Shown: positions 26,407-35,498 of the stretch, in pieces
How the letters are laid out: each line of letters begins with the position of its first letter
How positions within the stretch are numbered: position 1 is the first letter of the stretch
Notes under the pieces: model-generated
The model's input: only the letters and a program-made list of their open reading frames with translations
Databases searched by the model: none
What the model was told of the DNA's origin: nothing
Assembly: GCA_018263115.1 (NCBI GenBank)
Contig: JADFDC010000002.1
Coordinates: 1-64,000, forward strand
DNA: 64,000 nucleotides
Source: Thiobacillus sp.
Lineage (GTDB): Bacteria; Pseudomonadota; Gammaproteobacteria; Burkholderiales; Thiobacillaceae
Direction of reading: 5' to 3'
Program-made: the position numbers and the translations under genes

Positions 26407-26641
26407 CCTGTTCCATCTGCTTGCGCCGAGCTTCCTCGTCCTGCTGCATTTGCCCTTCGAGACCTTTGGCTTTTTCCAGCGCATTGATCTGGGTGTCAAA
26501 GGGCGTCGCTCGAGGTTCCTCGGTTTTGGGGGCGGGTACCTCCGCTGGGCCATCGCAGCCGGTAACGAGCAGGCATGCGCCGATCAGCAGCGCGGAAAAA
26601 ATCTTTATGTCAGTCCTCCAGTAATCCGGTTGGCAGGCCAT
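26396..26641 (-). CDS. Small putative lipoprotein
   Basis: Up to 81 residues with a lipobox (FSALLIGACLLVTGC) followed by a Pro/Glu-rich and charged helical tail (INALEKAKGLEGQMQQDEEARRKQMEQ). From the first ATG (26641) the signal sequence would carry an odd 13-residue polar extension and the gene would overlap its upstream neighbour by 32 bp. A strong GGAGG lies just before the natural signal peptide start, but the codon there is ATA (encoding the I of DIKIFSALL). The real start is therefore unclear. The tail suggests a small coiled-coil envelope protein of unknown function. Confidence 0.65.
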   Translation of the reverse strand: MACQPDYWRTDIKIFSALLIGACLLVTGCDGPAEVPAPKTEEPRATPFDTQINALEKAKGLEGQMQQDEEARRKQMEQATQ

Positions 26642-27155
26642 CTATGCTAACGCTGTTTTTCTCACGCCAGTAATCCAGCAGTCCAATCGTTCCTTTCTTT
26701 TCCGCCCAGCGCGCCAGCGTGTCGCGCTCGCCACGGTAGTCCATCAGCGGAACGGCGTAGCCGCAGGAAGTCTGCACGGATTCGATGCGCATCAGGATGA
26801 TTTGCCGCTCTCCGGGCAGATCGGGAAAAGCAGGCCGCCATTTTGACCAGTCCGCATCCTGGCGTCGGGTCACGTCGCCCTTGCCATACAGACGAAGAAT
26901 CAGCGGATCGCCTTCAAAGCTGCAAAACATGAGGGTGAAGCGGCCATTTTCACGCAGGTGCGCCGCGGTTTCGTTGCCGCTGCCGGTCAGGTCAAGATAG
27001 CCCGCGGTTTTCTCATCCAGCACGCGGAAACTGTCCATGCCCTTGGGCGAGAGGTTGATGCGGCCGGAGGCAGGCGCCGTGGCCGTAAAGAAAACAGGCT
27101 GGCGCGCGATGAATGACAGATGACTCTCGTTGAGTTCGGGATAGAAGCGCGCCAT
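26610..27155 (-). CDS. Pyridoxamine 5'-phosphate oxidase-like flavin-binding protein
   Basis: A 181-residue split-barrel protein (LSFIARQPVFFTATAPASGRINLSPKGMDSFRVLDEKTAGYLDLTGSGNETAAHL) of the PPOX class. Members bind FMN, F420 or haem and mostly have no assigned reaction. It is not PdxH: the usual PdxH C-terminal motif is missing. It lies directly downstream of the LON-domain gene with no gap, so they share a transcript. Confidence 0.82.
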   Translation of the reverse strand: MARFYPELNESHLSFIARQPVFFTATAPASGRINLSPKGMDSFRVLDEKTAGYLDLTGSGNETAAHLRENGRFTLMFCSFEGDPLILRLYGKGDVTRRQDADWSKWRPAFPDLPGERQIILMRIESVQTSCGYAVPLMDYRGERDTLARWAEKKGTIGLLDYWREKNSVSIDGLPTGLLED

Positions 27156-27740
27156 TTATTGCGCCTGCTTTCTCAGGAACTGATCCAGGATACGCAGCCG
27201 CGTTAGGGGATCATTCATTTCAAGCAGATCCTGTTTGATGCTGAGCTTGAAGGGCAGTTTTTCTGACAAACGATAGCCAACCCATACGGCATCTTTAAAA
27301 TGAGAGTCCTTAACAGGGGCAGGACTGTCCGCCAGAATATGCTTCAGAACTTCCGGACACAGACGCAGTTCCTCGGGAATGGTACAAGATTCTTCGATGC
27401 TTATTGGCTGCATTGAGGCTATCAGCACGCCGTCTTGCGGCATCCAGTTACGGGCCGCGTAGCGTTGCAAACCCTCAACCAGGATATGAAAGATGCCCGG
27501 CTGTGGCATATCCCATTCCACGATACGGACTTCCGTGCCAACTTCAAAGGGAATGGCGAGCTCGCCAACTTCGCTGCCTTCACGGATGGCGCAAAGTCCG
27601 AAGGTCGAGTTGTCGGCGAGACAGTTTTTGATCAGATCAAGATATCGCTGTTCGAATATTTTCAGTGGCAGGCACCCGCCCGGAAACAGGACAGTTGAAA
27701 GCGGAAACAGCGGCAGGGTGCGATGTTGTGAAGAAAACAT
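27156..27740 (-). CDS. LON substrate-binding domain protein
   Basis: A 194-residue protein opening LPLFPLSTVLFPGGCLPLKIFEQRYLDLIKNCL, the N-terminal domain of Lon without ATPase or protease parts. Similar stand-alone proteins are common in proteobacteria; some may act as adaptors, but no substrate is known. The adjoining PPOX-type gene begins at the next base after its stop. Confidence 0.88.
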   Translation of the reverse strand: MFSSQHRTLPLFPLSTVLFPGGCLPLKIFEQRYLDLIKNCLADNSTFGLCAIREGSEVGELAIPFEVGTEVRIVEWDMPQPGIFHILVEGLQRYAARNWMPQDGVLIASMQPISIEESCTIPEELRLCPEVLKHILADSPAPVKDSHFKDAVWVGYRLSEKLPFKLSIKQDLLEMNDPLTRLRILDQFLRKQAQ

Positions 27741-27755
27741 GCCACCGCGTTCCGG

Positions 27756-28367
27756 TTACCTTGTTTCTCCCCAGCGAGGCATGAGTTCATGCGAAATGCC
27801 CAGCTGGTCGAGAATACGCGCAACGATGAAATCGACGATATCTTCGATTCGTTGCGGGTGATGATAAAAACCGGGATTGGCGGCCAGGATGGTGACATTA
27901 AGCCGCGCCAGCTTGAGCATGTTTTCAAGATGCAGGGCGGAAAATGGCGTTTCTCGTGGCACCAGAACGAGCTTGCGGTTTTCCTTGATCATGACGTCCG
28001 CCGCGCGCTCAATCAGATTATCGGACAGTCCCTGGGCGATGGCAGCAAGCGTGCCCATCGAGCACGGACAAACAACCATCGCGTCGCCCGCACCCGTGCC
28101 GGAGGCCATCGGTGCAAACCAGTCTTCCCGGCTGAACACGCGGAGCTTTCCACGCCCGTATGGATAGCGATCATGCAGCCAATTTTCGAGGTGGGCGGCG
28201 CGGCTGGGAAGGGTGATATTCAGTTCCTGCGCGGCAACGACATGCGCGGCCTGGGTGGTAAGCAGTTGAACACGCGTGTTGGTGTTCAGCAGGCATTCCA
28301 GCAGGCGCAGGCCATATGCCATACCCGATGCGCCACTGAGCGCGAGCGTGATGGTTTTTTCAGACAT
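27756..28367 (-). CDS. ubiX: Flavin prenyltransferase UbiX
   Basis: A 203-residue flavoprotein that attaches dimethylallyl phosphate to FMN, making the prenyl-FMN cofactor of UbiD decarboxylase in ubiquinone synthesis. The family signature is clear: ALSGASGMAYGLRLLECL at the start, MVVCPCSMGTLAAIAQGLSDNLIERAADV, and LVPRETPFSALHLENMLKL. The ATG at 28367 gives the standard N-terminus and overlaps the end of the preceding gene by 8 bp; the frame upstream of it lies inside that gene. Confidence 0.95.
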   Translation of the reverse strand: MSEKTITLALSGASGMAYGLRLLECLLNTNTRVQLLTTQAAHVVAAQELNITLPSRAAHLENWLHDRYPYGRGKLRVFSREDWFAPMASGTGAGDAMVVCPCSMGTLAAIAQGLSDNLIERAADVMIKENRKLVLVPRETPFSALHLENMLKLARLNVTILAANPGFYHHPQRIEDIVDFIVARILDQLGISHELMPRWGETR

Positions 28368-28914
28368 GGACCGATTGTGCGCCCAAGTCCGGCTTCGCGG
28401 CAATCAAGCGCGCGACAATAAATCCATTGGCCGCGCCAAATACCAGTGCAGCGAGGGCGAAGAATGGCAACAGCGCAAGAATGCCGGCGGAAGGCAACAG
28501 CCAGACCCAGGCGAGCAGAAGCTGTCCGCCGATATGTGAAAAAGCGGCAAGGATGGAAAGCGAGACGGGGCCGAACAGTTTTTCCGGCAAGTACTGAATG
28601 ATGGAAAGAATAAGCAGACTGGCAGCGGTGCCCGAAGCTGCCAGCCAGAAACCAGGCGAAAGAAAGCCGCCAAGCAGCAGGCTGCCTGCCAGCAGGCGGA
28701 TGACCGAAACCCAGGCCGCTGTTTTAAAACCGTTCTGCAAGAGCACCAGCAGGATAACGATGTTGGCAAGGCCGGGCTTGATGCCGGGTATCGGGCTGGG
28801 CAGGGCAGCTTCGGCCAGGGTCAGTCCGATGGCAATGGCGGCAAGTCCCGCGATGCGGCGGTCTTCATCAGTAACCGGCAAAATGACTTCGCGCATCTGT
28901 GAATAATGGCGCAT
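28360..28914 (-). CDS. Gx transporter family (heptaprenyl diphosphate synthase component I-like) membrane protein
   Basis: A 184-residue protein with five or six membrane helices. It matches the Gx/HepS-I-like family: GLAAIAIGLTLAEAALPSPIPGIKPGLANIVILLVLLQNGFKTA, then LLAGSLLLGGFLSPGFWLAASG. Although historically called heptaprenyl diphosphate synthase component I, this family looks like the membrane part of an ECF-type transporter, and its substrate is unknown. Its start overlaps the NusG-domain-II gene by a TGATG junction and its end overlaps ubiX. The ATG at 28914 is chosen because the upstream frame lies entirely in the neighbouring gene. Confidence 0.85.
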   Translation of the reverse strand: MRHYSQMREVILPVTDEDRRIAGLAAIAIGLTLAEAALPSPIPGIKPGLANIVILLVLLQNGFKTAAWVSVIRLLAGSLLLGGFLSPGFWLAASGTAASLLILSIIQYLPEKLFGPVSLSILAAFSHIGGQLLLAWVWLLPSAGILALLPFFALAALVFGAANGFIVARLIAAKPDLGAQSVHV

Positions 28915-29300
28915 CAGTAGTTGAGCGTATCTATTCCGGCGGATTGCCCCGGAATTTCCAGCGTGACCTGGTTGGCAAGGCATAATAGGGCATCGCCCGC
29001 CCGGCTGATCCAGCCCTGTTTCACGCAGATTTGCCGGAGCCCGGGATCACCGACGACGCGCGCCTTGCCGGTGACGATTTCAATTACGCTGCTTCCCCTT
29101 GTGCCGGCAATGCTTAATGTGCGCGGCGTGTGCAGGGGCAACTCTGCCACGATCTGGCCCTTTGCGCGGATAACCACGGTATGCCCGGCGGAATCTTGCG
29201 GCTTGAGCAGGAAGAGCGAAGAAACAAGAAGGCACCCCAGCAGGAAAATGACGTAGTCGCCTGGTTTCAGGAGTCCCGTGATAGATCTTGTGTCGAGCAT
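28914..29300 (-). CDS. NusG domain II-containing membrane-anchored protein
   Basis: A 128-residue protein with one N-terminal membrane helix (GDYVIFLLGCLLVSSLFLL) and a beta-rich domain (VVIRAKGQIVAELPLHTPRTLSIAG ... VGDPGLRQICVKQGWISRAGDALLCLANQVTLEIPG). This is the NusG-domain-II family that travels with Gx transporters; it is unrelated to transcription factor NusG in function. The cysteine pair in QICVKQ and LLCLAN is conserved in related proteins. It lies 1 bp from rapZ and overlaps the Gx gene. Confidence 0.85.
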   Translation of the reverse strand: MLDTRSITGLLKPGDYVIFLLGCLLVSSLFLLKPQDSAGHTVVIRAKGQIVAELPLHTPRTLSIAGTRGSSVIEIVTGKARVVGDPGLRQICVKQGWISRAGDALLCLANQVTLEIPGQSAGIDTLNY

Positions 29301-29301
29301 G

Positions 29302-30138
29302 TCAAACCAGTTCCCGGTGCCGGATCAGCACCTGCTCGCGGTCGCGGAAGGCCGCGCCGAGCGATTCGACGAAATAAACGGATCGATGCTGTCCGCCGGT
29401 GCAGCCGATGGCCACGGTGAGATAGGCACGATGGTCGCGAATGAAGCATGGCAGCCAGTTTTCCACAAAGGCGCGGATATCGGCGAGCATGGCCATGGCA
29501 TTGGGGCTGGCTTCAATATAAGTTTTGACCGGATCGTCCTTGCCGGTCAGCGGCCGCAGATCGGGCACGTAATGCGGATTGGGAAGACAGCGCACATCGA
29601 ATACCAGATCAGCGTCCAGTGGAATACCGTGCTTGAAGCCAAAAGACTGGAATAACAGGGTAATGCGGGAACGATCGACCGAGATCAGATCCTTGATCCA
29701 GAGCCGCAACGCGCTGGGTGATAAATCACTGGTATCGATACGGTGCGCGCTTTCAACGACTTCGCCAAGTTTCTCGCGTTCAAGCTGAATCGCCTCGGAG
29801 AGTGAAACCGTATCCGAGGAAAGCGGATGTCGCCTGCGGGTTTCGGAAAAGCGCTTTACCAGCGTCAGGGTTTTCGCTTCGAGGAAAATGACCTTGACGT
29901 CATAGCCATCCGATTTGAGTTTCTCCAGTACATCTGGAAAGGCGGAGAAATCTTCCCCGCTTCGCGCATCGACCGCAATGCCGATTTTTTCCTGGCCTGA
30001 TGAACACAAGTGCCGCACAACTTCGTCAACCAGGGTAAGCGGAAGATTGTCGATGCAGTAGTAGCCGGCATCTTCCAGTACGGCAACGGCAATACTCTTG
30101 CCAGAACCGGACAGACCCGATACCAGCACGACCTGCAT
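29302..30138 (-). CDS. rapZ: RNase adapter protein RapZ
   Basis: A 278-residue P-loop protein with Walker A GLSGSGKS (8-15). The C-terminal domain contains the conserved [17 protein letters not shown] and [13 protein letters not shown] blocks. In E. coli, RapZ binds glucosamine-6-phosphate and small RNA GlmZ to steer RNase E. Many betaproteobacteria keep it beside hprK, as here (1-bp overlap), so its partner may differ. The length is normal. Confidence 0.95.
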   Translation of the reverse strand: MQVVLVSGLSGSGKSIAVAVLEDAGYYCIDNLPLTLVDEVVRHLCSSGQEKIGIAVDARSGEDFSAFPDVLEKLKSDGYDVKVIFLEAKTLTLVKRFSETRRRHPLSSDTVSLSEAIQLEREKLGEVVESAHRIDTSDLSPSALRLWIKDLISVDRSRITLLFQSFGFKHGIPLDADLVFDVRCLPNPHYVPDLRPLTGKDDPVKTYIEASPNAMAMLADIRAFVENWLPCFIRDHRAYLTVAIGCTGGQHRSVYFVESLGAAFRDREQVLIRHRELV

Positions 30139-31085
30139 CAGCTTTCCTTGCCCATCAAGCTTTGCTGCCGCGCCATGAGCTCGGCAGCCGGGTTGATTCC
30201 GCGGCTTTTCAGGATGTAATTGCGCACAGCCACTTCCAGCAGGACAGCCAGGTTGCGCCCGGCGGCAACAGGTATTCTGACAGTGGGAATGTCCACACCG
30301 AGAATGCTGGTTCTGGATGCTTCCATGTCCAGACGGCTGATCGGGTCGATGCTGTCGCTGGGCTTGATCAGTTCCACGATCAGTTTCAGGTTCTTTTTAA
30401 GTTTGACAGCTGTTTCACCAAACAGTGAGCGTATGTTCAGAATGCCCAGTCCACGAACTTCCAGAAAATCGCGCAGCAGCTCCGGGCAGGAACCCTCAAG
30501 TGTGTCGGGCGCCACATGGCGAAGTTCCACCGCATCATCGGCGATCAACCGGTGGCCGCGAGCGATCAGTTCCAGCGCAAGTTCGCTTTTTCCTACCGCG
30601 GCCTGTCCCTGTATCAGGATGCCCACACCGGTCACTTCCAGAAAAACACCGTGAACAACGGTGGATTCCGCGAGGTTCTGAGTCAGATAATGTCCGAGAT
30701 GCAAGACGACATCCGGGCTTGAGCGGCTTGAGGCAAGCAAGGGCGTGTTGGTCCGGATGGCGGTATCGACCAGCAGTTCAGGCGGTGTTTCACCATCTGC
30801 GAAAATGACGGCGGCCAGGTCAGGCGTAAAAAGGTGGTCCATCTTTTCCTGCAAGGAACCAGAGCTCAATTTCCGCAAGTAATCCATTTCCGGATTGCCA
30901 ACCACCTGAATGCGGTTTGGGTGAATCAGATTCAAGTGACCAACCGGTGCCTGGGTCGATTTGTGCAGGGATTCAGAATTCAACTCTCGGGCATTGCCAT
31001 CACGCCCCGCGAGCCAGCTTAGATTGAGCGATTCAGCATTGTCCTGGAACAGCTTGCCTATGGAAACAACGCTTACGGTTTCCAT
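30138..31085 (-). CDS. hprK: HPr kinase/phosphorylase
   Basis: A 315-residue enzyme that phosphorylates or dephosphorylates the serine of HPr or its paralogue NPr. The N-terminal domain is variable. The catalytic domain has H145 in [13 protein letters not shown], Walker A GQAAVGKS (160-167), [12 protein letters not shown], and the HPrK signature [22 protein letters not shown]. The neighbouring ptsN, rapZ and rpoN place it in a nitrogen-PTS regulatory cluster. No ptsH or ptsI was found in this window. Confidence 0.96.
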   Translation of the reverse strand: METVSVVSIGKLFQDNAESLNLSWLAGRDGNARELNSESLHKSTQAPVGHLNLIHPNRIQVVGNPEMDYLRKLSSGSLQEKMDHLFTPDLAAVIFADGETPPELLVDTAIRTNTPLLASSRSSPDVVLHLGHYLTQNLAESTVVHGVFLEVTGVGILIQGQAAVGKSELALELIARGHRLIADDAVELRHVAPDTLEGSCPELLRDFLEVRGLGILNIRSLFGETAVKLKKNLKLIVELIKPSDSIDPISRLDMEASRTSILGVDIPTVRIPVAAGRNLAVLLEVAVRNYILKSRGINPAAELMARQQSLMGKES

Positions 31086-31531
31086 GTGGTCAGCAATTTA
31101 TGCAATTCAATCGGCGAAGGGGCCGCCAGAAGCTGCTCGCGTGTGGCGGCATCGCCAAAAAGCTGAGCCAGTTCGCCCAGGATTTGCAAATGGCGTTCGT
31201 TGGCGTCTTGCGGCACCAGCAGGATGAAACAGAGGCTGACAGGCTGGTTGTCCGGGGCATCAAATTCAAGCCCGGGTTTCAGCCGGTAAAAAGCACCTGT
31301 TGCCTCCTTAAGGCTTTTGATCCGGCCATGCGGAATGGCGACACCAAAACCCAGCGCGGTGGAACCAAGGCGCTCACGTTCAAACAGGTTGTCAAAAACT
31401 TCCTGGTGTTTCAGGCCTTTCAGGTTTTCGAACAACTGGGCGGCATGCTCAAACAGTTTTTTCTTGCTGGAAAAAGCCTGATTAAAGACGGTGCTTTCAG
31501 GGCTGATAAGGGGTGCGATCAAATTCATCAT
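31073..31531 (-). CDS. ptsN: Nitrogen-PTS IIA protein (PtsN)
   Basis: A ~152-residue EIIA-Ntr protein, a phospho-relay regulator affecting potassium transport and nitrogen/carbon balance. The phosphorylation site is the histidine in GFGVAIPHGRIK (residue ~68). Family blocks are LGSTALGFGVAIPHGRI and FILLVPQDANERHLQILGELAQLF. Its end overlaps hprK by 13 bp. The start could be the GTG at 31546 or the ATG at 31531 or 31528; none has a clear ribosome-binding site. Confidence 0.93.
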   Translation of the reverse strand: MMNLIAPLISPESTVFNQAFSSKKKLFEHAAQLFENLKGLKHQEVFDNLFERERLGSTALGFGVAIPHGRIKSLKEATGAFYRLKPGLEFDAPDNQPVSLCFILLVPQDANERHLQILGELAQLFGDAATREQLLAAPSPIELHKLLTTWKP

Positions 31532-31685
31532 TGTTATTTTCGACACCGACCAGATTACATGTTCAGTTTGCGTGACGGAATTTCATGATAGGCGGATACC
31601 ATTCAATTTAGCGTGCGCTGGAATCAAACCCCCGTCCTCGAAAATGTATTCAGACCAGGATGAAAAAAGCTTTATTCTGCGCAAC

Positions 31686-31711
31686 ATCAGGGCCGGGAAT
31701 GCGGCCCTGAT
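31686..31711 (-). other. 9-bp GC-rich hairpin between hpf and ptsN
   Basis: ATCAGGGCC (31686-31694) and GGCCCTGAT (31703-31711) form a perfect stem with an 8-nt loop, 7 bp after the hpf stop. It lacks a T-run on the minus strand, so it is more likely an mRNA-stabilising or attenuating hairpin than a full terminator. Confidence 0.6.
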
Positions 31712-31718
31712 GGACAAA

Positions 31719-32048
31719 TTATACGTCAGTCGACTGGTGTTTCACCCCGCCGGCTTCAGGATGGTGATCGGCATTCTTTTCCTTGTGTTTGACGATCTGT
31801 CTGTCCAGCTTGTCCGTCATCAGATCGATGGCGGCGTACATGTTGCCATCTTCGGCGTGGGCATGAAAATCCTTGCCCCGTACATGCAGCTTGACCTCGA
31901 CCTTGTGGATCAATTTTTCCACTTGCATGATTACCGACGCATCAATGACATGGTCAAAATGCCGTTTGATTCGTGCCAGCTTGCCCGCTACATATTCGCG
32001 AATGGGTGGGGTGATTTCGAGATGATGGCCGGAAATGTTGAGATTCAT
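31719..32048 (-). CDS. hpf: Ribosome hibernation promoting factor (HPF/YhbH)
   Basis: A 109-residue S30AE protein (MNLNISGHHLEITPPIREYVAGKLARIKRHFD ... AAIDLMTDKLDRQIVKHKEK). It binds the small ribosomal subunit and promotes 100S dimer formation or inactivation in stationary phase. It is the short form. It sits directly downstream of rpoN, its classic position. A strong GGAGG site precedes the ATG, and an intrinsic terminator separates it from rpoN, so it may have its own promoter or rely on read-through. Confidence 0.96.
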   Translation of the reverse strand: MNLNISGHHLEITPPIREYVAGKLARIKRHFDHVIDASVIMQVEKLIHKVEVKLHVRGKDFHAHAEDGNMYAAIDLMTDKLDRQIVKHKEKNADHHPEAGGVKHQSTDV

Positions 32049-32084
32049 AAAAAAGCCTCCAGAAGTTACAGAGTAAAAAAATCC

Positions 32085-32111
32085 CGCCCTCTAATGCCAG
32101 ACAGGCGGGAC
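32085..32111 (-). terminator. Intrinsic terminator between rpoN and hpf
   Basis: On the minus strand, TCCCGCC and GGCGGGA (32104-32110 and 32092-32098 in plus coordinates) form a 7-bp stem, extended by flanking pairs. It is followed by seven T residues (plus-strand A-run 32085-32091). It should cap most rpoN transcripts before hpf. Confidence 0.85.
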
Positions 32112-32196
32112 AGTTTATTTGGATAGTTTGAAAAGGAACTCCACACTCTCAAATTAGGGGAGAACCGTCGGTTTTTCAAGTCAAACAAGCTTGGTT

Positions 32197-33618
32197 TTAT
32201 AGAGATTTACGCAAATTGGCGGGCGGAATTTGCAGGGATTCGCGATATTTAGCGACCGTTCGACGTGCCACAACTATCCCTTGTTGGCCCAGCACTTCAG
32301 CAATCTGGCCGTCGGAAAGGGGTTTTTTCAGATTTTCGGCGCCGACTAACTGTTTGATCAGGGCTCGGATAGCGGTTGAGGAGCAGGCCCCACCTGTTTC
32401 GGTGGCGACATGGCTACCGAAAAAGTATTTCAGTTCATAAAGACCACGTGGGGTCATCATGTATTTTTGCGTGGTAACCCTGGAAATGGTGGATTCATGC
32501 AAACCCACGGCATCGGCAATTTCCCTGAGCACCAGGGGACGCATGGCAACTTCGCCATGCTCGAAGAAATTTCGCTGGCGGTCAACAATGGCTTGGGAAA
32601 CACGCAGGATCGTGTCAAAACGCTGCTGTACGTTTTTAATCAGCCATTTGGCTTCCTGCAATTGTGTGGACAGTTGGCCGCCTGACTCGCGATGGCGGGA
32701 GAGAATGTCGGCATACACCCGATTGATGCGCAGCTTGGGCATGGCATCCGGATTTAAGCTGGCCAGCCAGAAGCCCTTGATTTTCCTGATGTAAACATCC
32801 GGTACCACATAATGGATATCGCCCGCGCCATAATTTGCGCCCGGCTTGGGATTGAGATTCAGAATAAGCTGACGAGCTGCGCGTAATTCTGCATCATCGA
32901 TATGTAATGCCTTTTTGAGCTTGCCAATATCTCTTGCTGCTAGCAAGCTCAGGTGTTCTCCCACGATTTTCATGGCGATATCGCGGGATTCGGTGGTTTC
33001 GGGAAGTGCTTTCAACTGCAGCATCAGGCATTCGCTCAAATTGCGTGCGCCAACACCAGTAGGGTCCAGATTCTGCAAGTGTCTTAACGCGATTTCGAGT
33101 TCTTCGAACTCAATTTCCAGTTCCGGGGCCAGGCTGGCGGAAATTTCTTCAAGGGATTGCTCCAAATAGCCATCTTCATCAAGCGCATCAATCAGCATGG
33201 TGACCAGGGCCTGATCGCGCCTTGTCAGGGGTACCAGGGAAATTTGCGAGGTCAGGTGTTCGCGCAGGGTAGTGGAAGCGGCGGCCATCTGAGGCCCCGA
33301 ATCATCTTCGTCATCTCCGCCACGGGCGCTGTAATCGTTCCAGTCCATTTCATCCAGACTGGTCTGCCGGTCATCCGGGCTGCTTTCGGGCTGAGATTCG
33401 GTGGTGGTTTCAGTGGGGCTCTCGCTGGCGGATGGCTGGGGGGCGTGCGTTTCTTCTTCGCTTTCCCCTTCGCGTTCCAGCAGTGGATTTTCCTGGAGAA
33501 TCTGCTCGAGTTCCTGGTTCAGTTCAAGCGTGGACAACTGCAGCAGGCGAATGGATTGCTGCAGTTGAGGAGTAAGCGCTAGATGCTGGGAAAGCTTGAG
33601 CTGGAGGTTGTGCTTCAT
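32197..33618 (-). CDS. rpoN: RNA polymerase sigma-54 factor
   Basis: A 473-residue sigma-54. The N-terminal activator-interacting region is Gln/Leu-rich ([33 protein letters not shown]). An acidic linker follows (~45-115), then the core-binding and -12 recognition domains. The C-terminal RpoN box is [13 protein letters not shown], which reads the -24 element. It is the only sigma-54 in the window and the obvious partner of the activator at 52052-53482 and the -24/-12 sites at 39782 and 53567. It follows lptB in the standard order. Confidence 0.97.
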   Translation of the reverse strand: MKHNLQLKLSQHLALTPQLQQSIRLLQLSTLELNQELEQILQENPLLEREGESEEETHAPQPSASESPTETTTESQPESSPDDRQTSLDEMDWNDYSARGGDDEDDSGPQMAAASTTLREHLTSQISLVPLTRRDQALVTMLIDALDEDGYLEQSLEEISASLAPELEIEFEELEIALRHLQNLDPTGVGARNLSECLMLQLKALPETTESRDIAMKIVGEHLSLLAARDIGKLKKALHIDDAELRAARQLILNLNPKPGANYGAGDIHYVVPDVYIRKIKGFWLASLNPDAMPKLRINRVYADILSRHRESGGQLSTQLQEAKWLIKNVQQRFDTILRVSQAIVDRQRNFFEHGEVAMRPLVLREIADAVGLHESTISRVTTQKYMMTPRGLYELKYFFGSHVATETGGACSSTAIRALIKQLVGAENLKKPLSDGQIAEVLGQQGIVVARRTVAKYRESLQIPPANLRKSL

Positions 33619-33659
33619 ACTGACTACTATCGGACAAAAATCGTGCCAGCTTTAGACTA

Positions 33660-34382
33660 CTACAGTTTGAAGTTTTCCCCCAGATAAACCTTGCGTACGG
33701 TGTCATTGTGAATGATGTCGTCGGGGTTTCCAGAAGCTAACACACGACCCTCGTTGATGATGTATGCGCGATCACAAATTCCCAAAGTTTCGCGGACGTT
33801 GTGGTCGGTAATGAGCACGCCAATATGGCGTTCCTTGAGAAATCGGATAAGTTTCTGGATGTCCAGTACGGCTAGCGGATCCACGCCGGCGAATGGTTCG
33901 TCCAGCAGGATGAAGCGCGGATTCATGGCCAGCGCCCGTGCGATTTCAACACGCCGGCGTTCGCCACCGGAAAGGCTCATGGCGGAAGCGTCACGCAAGT
34001 GGCCGACATGCAAATCTTCAAGAAGGTTATTGAGATGTTCTTCCAGATCGGATTCCCGGTATCCCTTCAGTTCAAGCACGGCCCGCACATTGTCGGCAAC
34101 CGACAGCTTACGGAAAATTGAAGGTTCCTGCGGCAAATAAGACAAGCCCAGTCGGGCACGCTTGTGGATGGGGAGGTGGGTCAGCGGATGCTCATCGAGT
34201 TGAATGGTACCGTCATCGGCAGCGACCAACCCGACAATCATGTAAAAACAGGTGGTTTTTCCCGCGCCATTCGGACCAAGCAGGCCGACAACCTCGCCGC
34301 TGCCCACTTCAAGCGATACGTCGTGGACAACGGTACGGTTCTTGTAGCTTTTGCGGAGATGTTCGGCAACAAGCTTTGTCAT
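33660..34382 (-). CDS. lptB: LPS export ABC transporter ATP-binding protein LptB
   Basis: A 240-residue cytosolic ATPase powering LPS extraction from the inner membrane with LptF, LptG and LptC. Walker A GPNGAGKT (~36-43), Q-loop [11 protein letters not shown] signature [15 protein letters not shown] and Walker [13 protein letters not shown] are all present. Its start overlaps the lptA stop by 4 bp. lptF and lptG are not in the window. Confidence 0.97.
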   Translation of the reverse strand: MTKLVAEHLRKSYKNRTVVHDVSLEVGSGEVVGLLGPNGAGKTTCFYMIVGLVAADDGTIQLDEHPLTHLPIHKRARLGLSYLPQEPSIFRKLSVADNVRAVLELKGYRESDLEEHLNNLLEDLHVGHLRDASAMSLSGGERRRVEIARALAMNPRFILLDEPFAGVDPLAVLDIQKLIRFLKERHIGVLITDHNVRETLGICDRAYIINEGRVLASGNPDDIIHNDTVRKVYLGENFKL

Positions 34383-34939
34383 TGTTTAACAGGTTTGTTC
34401 TTGTTTTCCTGGGGAGATTTGTCCCCATCGTTTTTTGGCTTGGGACGGATGACAACGCGAACCCGGCTGCCTGGCCCCTGGACGTTCTGCTGGCCTGCCA
34501 CCTTGTAGAACTCGGTCTTGGCGTCGTAGGTAATCAGGCTGCCCCGGATTTCATCGTCCCCCTTGCGCAGGCGCGCTTCGCCGGACAGGCTGAGCAGGCT
34601 TTGCAGGTTATCAAATTCAACCTGGTTGGCATATCCCTCGATGTACTCATCAACGCCGTCGCGCTTCTGCCGGAAGCTTACGGGCCGGCCACTGGCGGAT
34701 ACGCTCTGCAGACCATCTCCGTTTTGTCGGGCTTCGATACGGTCGGCACGCATCATCAGCGTGCCCTGAATGAGCACCACGTTACCCTGGAAAACACTGA
34801 GCTTTTTGATGTCATCCAGTGTGACGTTGTCCGCTTCCAGGTGGACGGGTTTGTCCCTGTCTGCTTTTTCAGCAAGGACGGGCAAGGGCAATGCTGTGGC
34901 CAGCATCATTATGAGGAGGGATCTAAGCGCGGGGTGCAT
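34379..34939 (-). CDS. lptA: LPS transport periplasmic protein LptA
   Basis: A 186-residue periplasmic beta-jellyroll protein that bridges LptC and LptD for LPS transit. The signal peptide ends near PVLA (~23). Family repeats include [29 protein letters not shown] and [32 protein letters not shown]. The tail is Lys/Asn-rich. It overlaps lptC by 17 bp and lptB by 4 bp. Confidence 0.93.
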   Translation of the reverse strand: MHPALRSLLIMMLATALPLPVLAEKADRDKPVHLEADNVTLDDIKKLSVFQGNVVLIQGTLMMRADRIEARQNGDGLQSVSASGRPVSFRQKRDGVDEYIEGYANQVEFDNLQSLLSLSGEARLRKGDDEIRGSLITYDAKTEFYKVAGQQNVQGPGSRVRVVIRPKPKNDGDKSPQENKNKPVKQ

Positions 34940-35498
34940 TTTGGAACTGGGCCTTGACGCGGCCCTTCAGTTTGAGAATTCGGGTTTTGCCGGACAGTTG
35001 CATGCCCATCGCGGACACTTGCAGACCGGGCGCGGTAATGGTGACGGGGTGCTGGGAAATGATCTGCTCCTGATCAGGCAAAACCTTAAGTGACTGGCTT
35101 TTCACGGAAAGCGCGCCACGTCCGGCGGATGCCGTGCGGCGCAGGCTGACGTCGTCGGTAAAAACGACTTCCTCCCCCTTTGCGCTGACGCTGGCGCGGC
35201 GTGAACTTACGATCATTTCTCCCTGCTTGGCGTGAAGATGGGTGAACTGGGGCTGTTCAAGCAGGGTCTGGTCATTGGCCGGGAAATGGCTCAGTTTGCT
35301 GGCGGTCAGCCGGTAGCGCGGAATGCCGGCTTCATCGGTGCTGGAAGCCTTGAAATTTTCGATGATGGAATCAGGTGCATGCCCGTTTTTTTTGCGCGGG
35401 CTGCCGGCTTCCTGAATGCTCTGCTCCAGCCAGAAACTCAAAGCGGCCAGCAAAGCCAGGATGGCGAGAGGCAGCCAGAATGCGTTGCGGTCAATCAT
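34923..35498 (-). CDS. lptC: LPS export system protein LptC
   Basis: A 191-residue bitopic inner-membrane protein with an N-terminal helix (FWLPLAILALLAALSFWL) and a periplasmic jellyroll (YRLTASKLSHFPANDQTLLEQPQFTHLH ... KVLPDQEQIISQHPVTITAPGLQVSAMGMQ). It passes LPS from LptBFG to LptA. The gene lies between kdsC (4-bp overlap) and lptA, the conserved order. Confidence 0.93.
   Translation of the reverse strand: MIDRNAFWLPLAILALLAALSFWLEQSIQEAGSPRKKNGHAPDSIIENFKASSTDEAGIPRYRLTASKLSHFPANDQTLLEQPQFTHLHAKQGEMIVSSRRASVSAKGEEVVFTDDVSLRRTASAGRGALSVKSQSLKVLPDQEQIISQHPVTITAPGLQVSAMGMQLSGKTRILKLKGRVKAQFQNAPRA

Noticed and set aside
34118-34957. Plus-strand open frame of 279 codons opposite lptB/lptA
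   Set aside because: Antisense shadow of well-supported lpt genes with no recognisable protein features.
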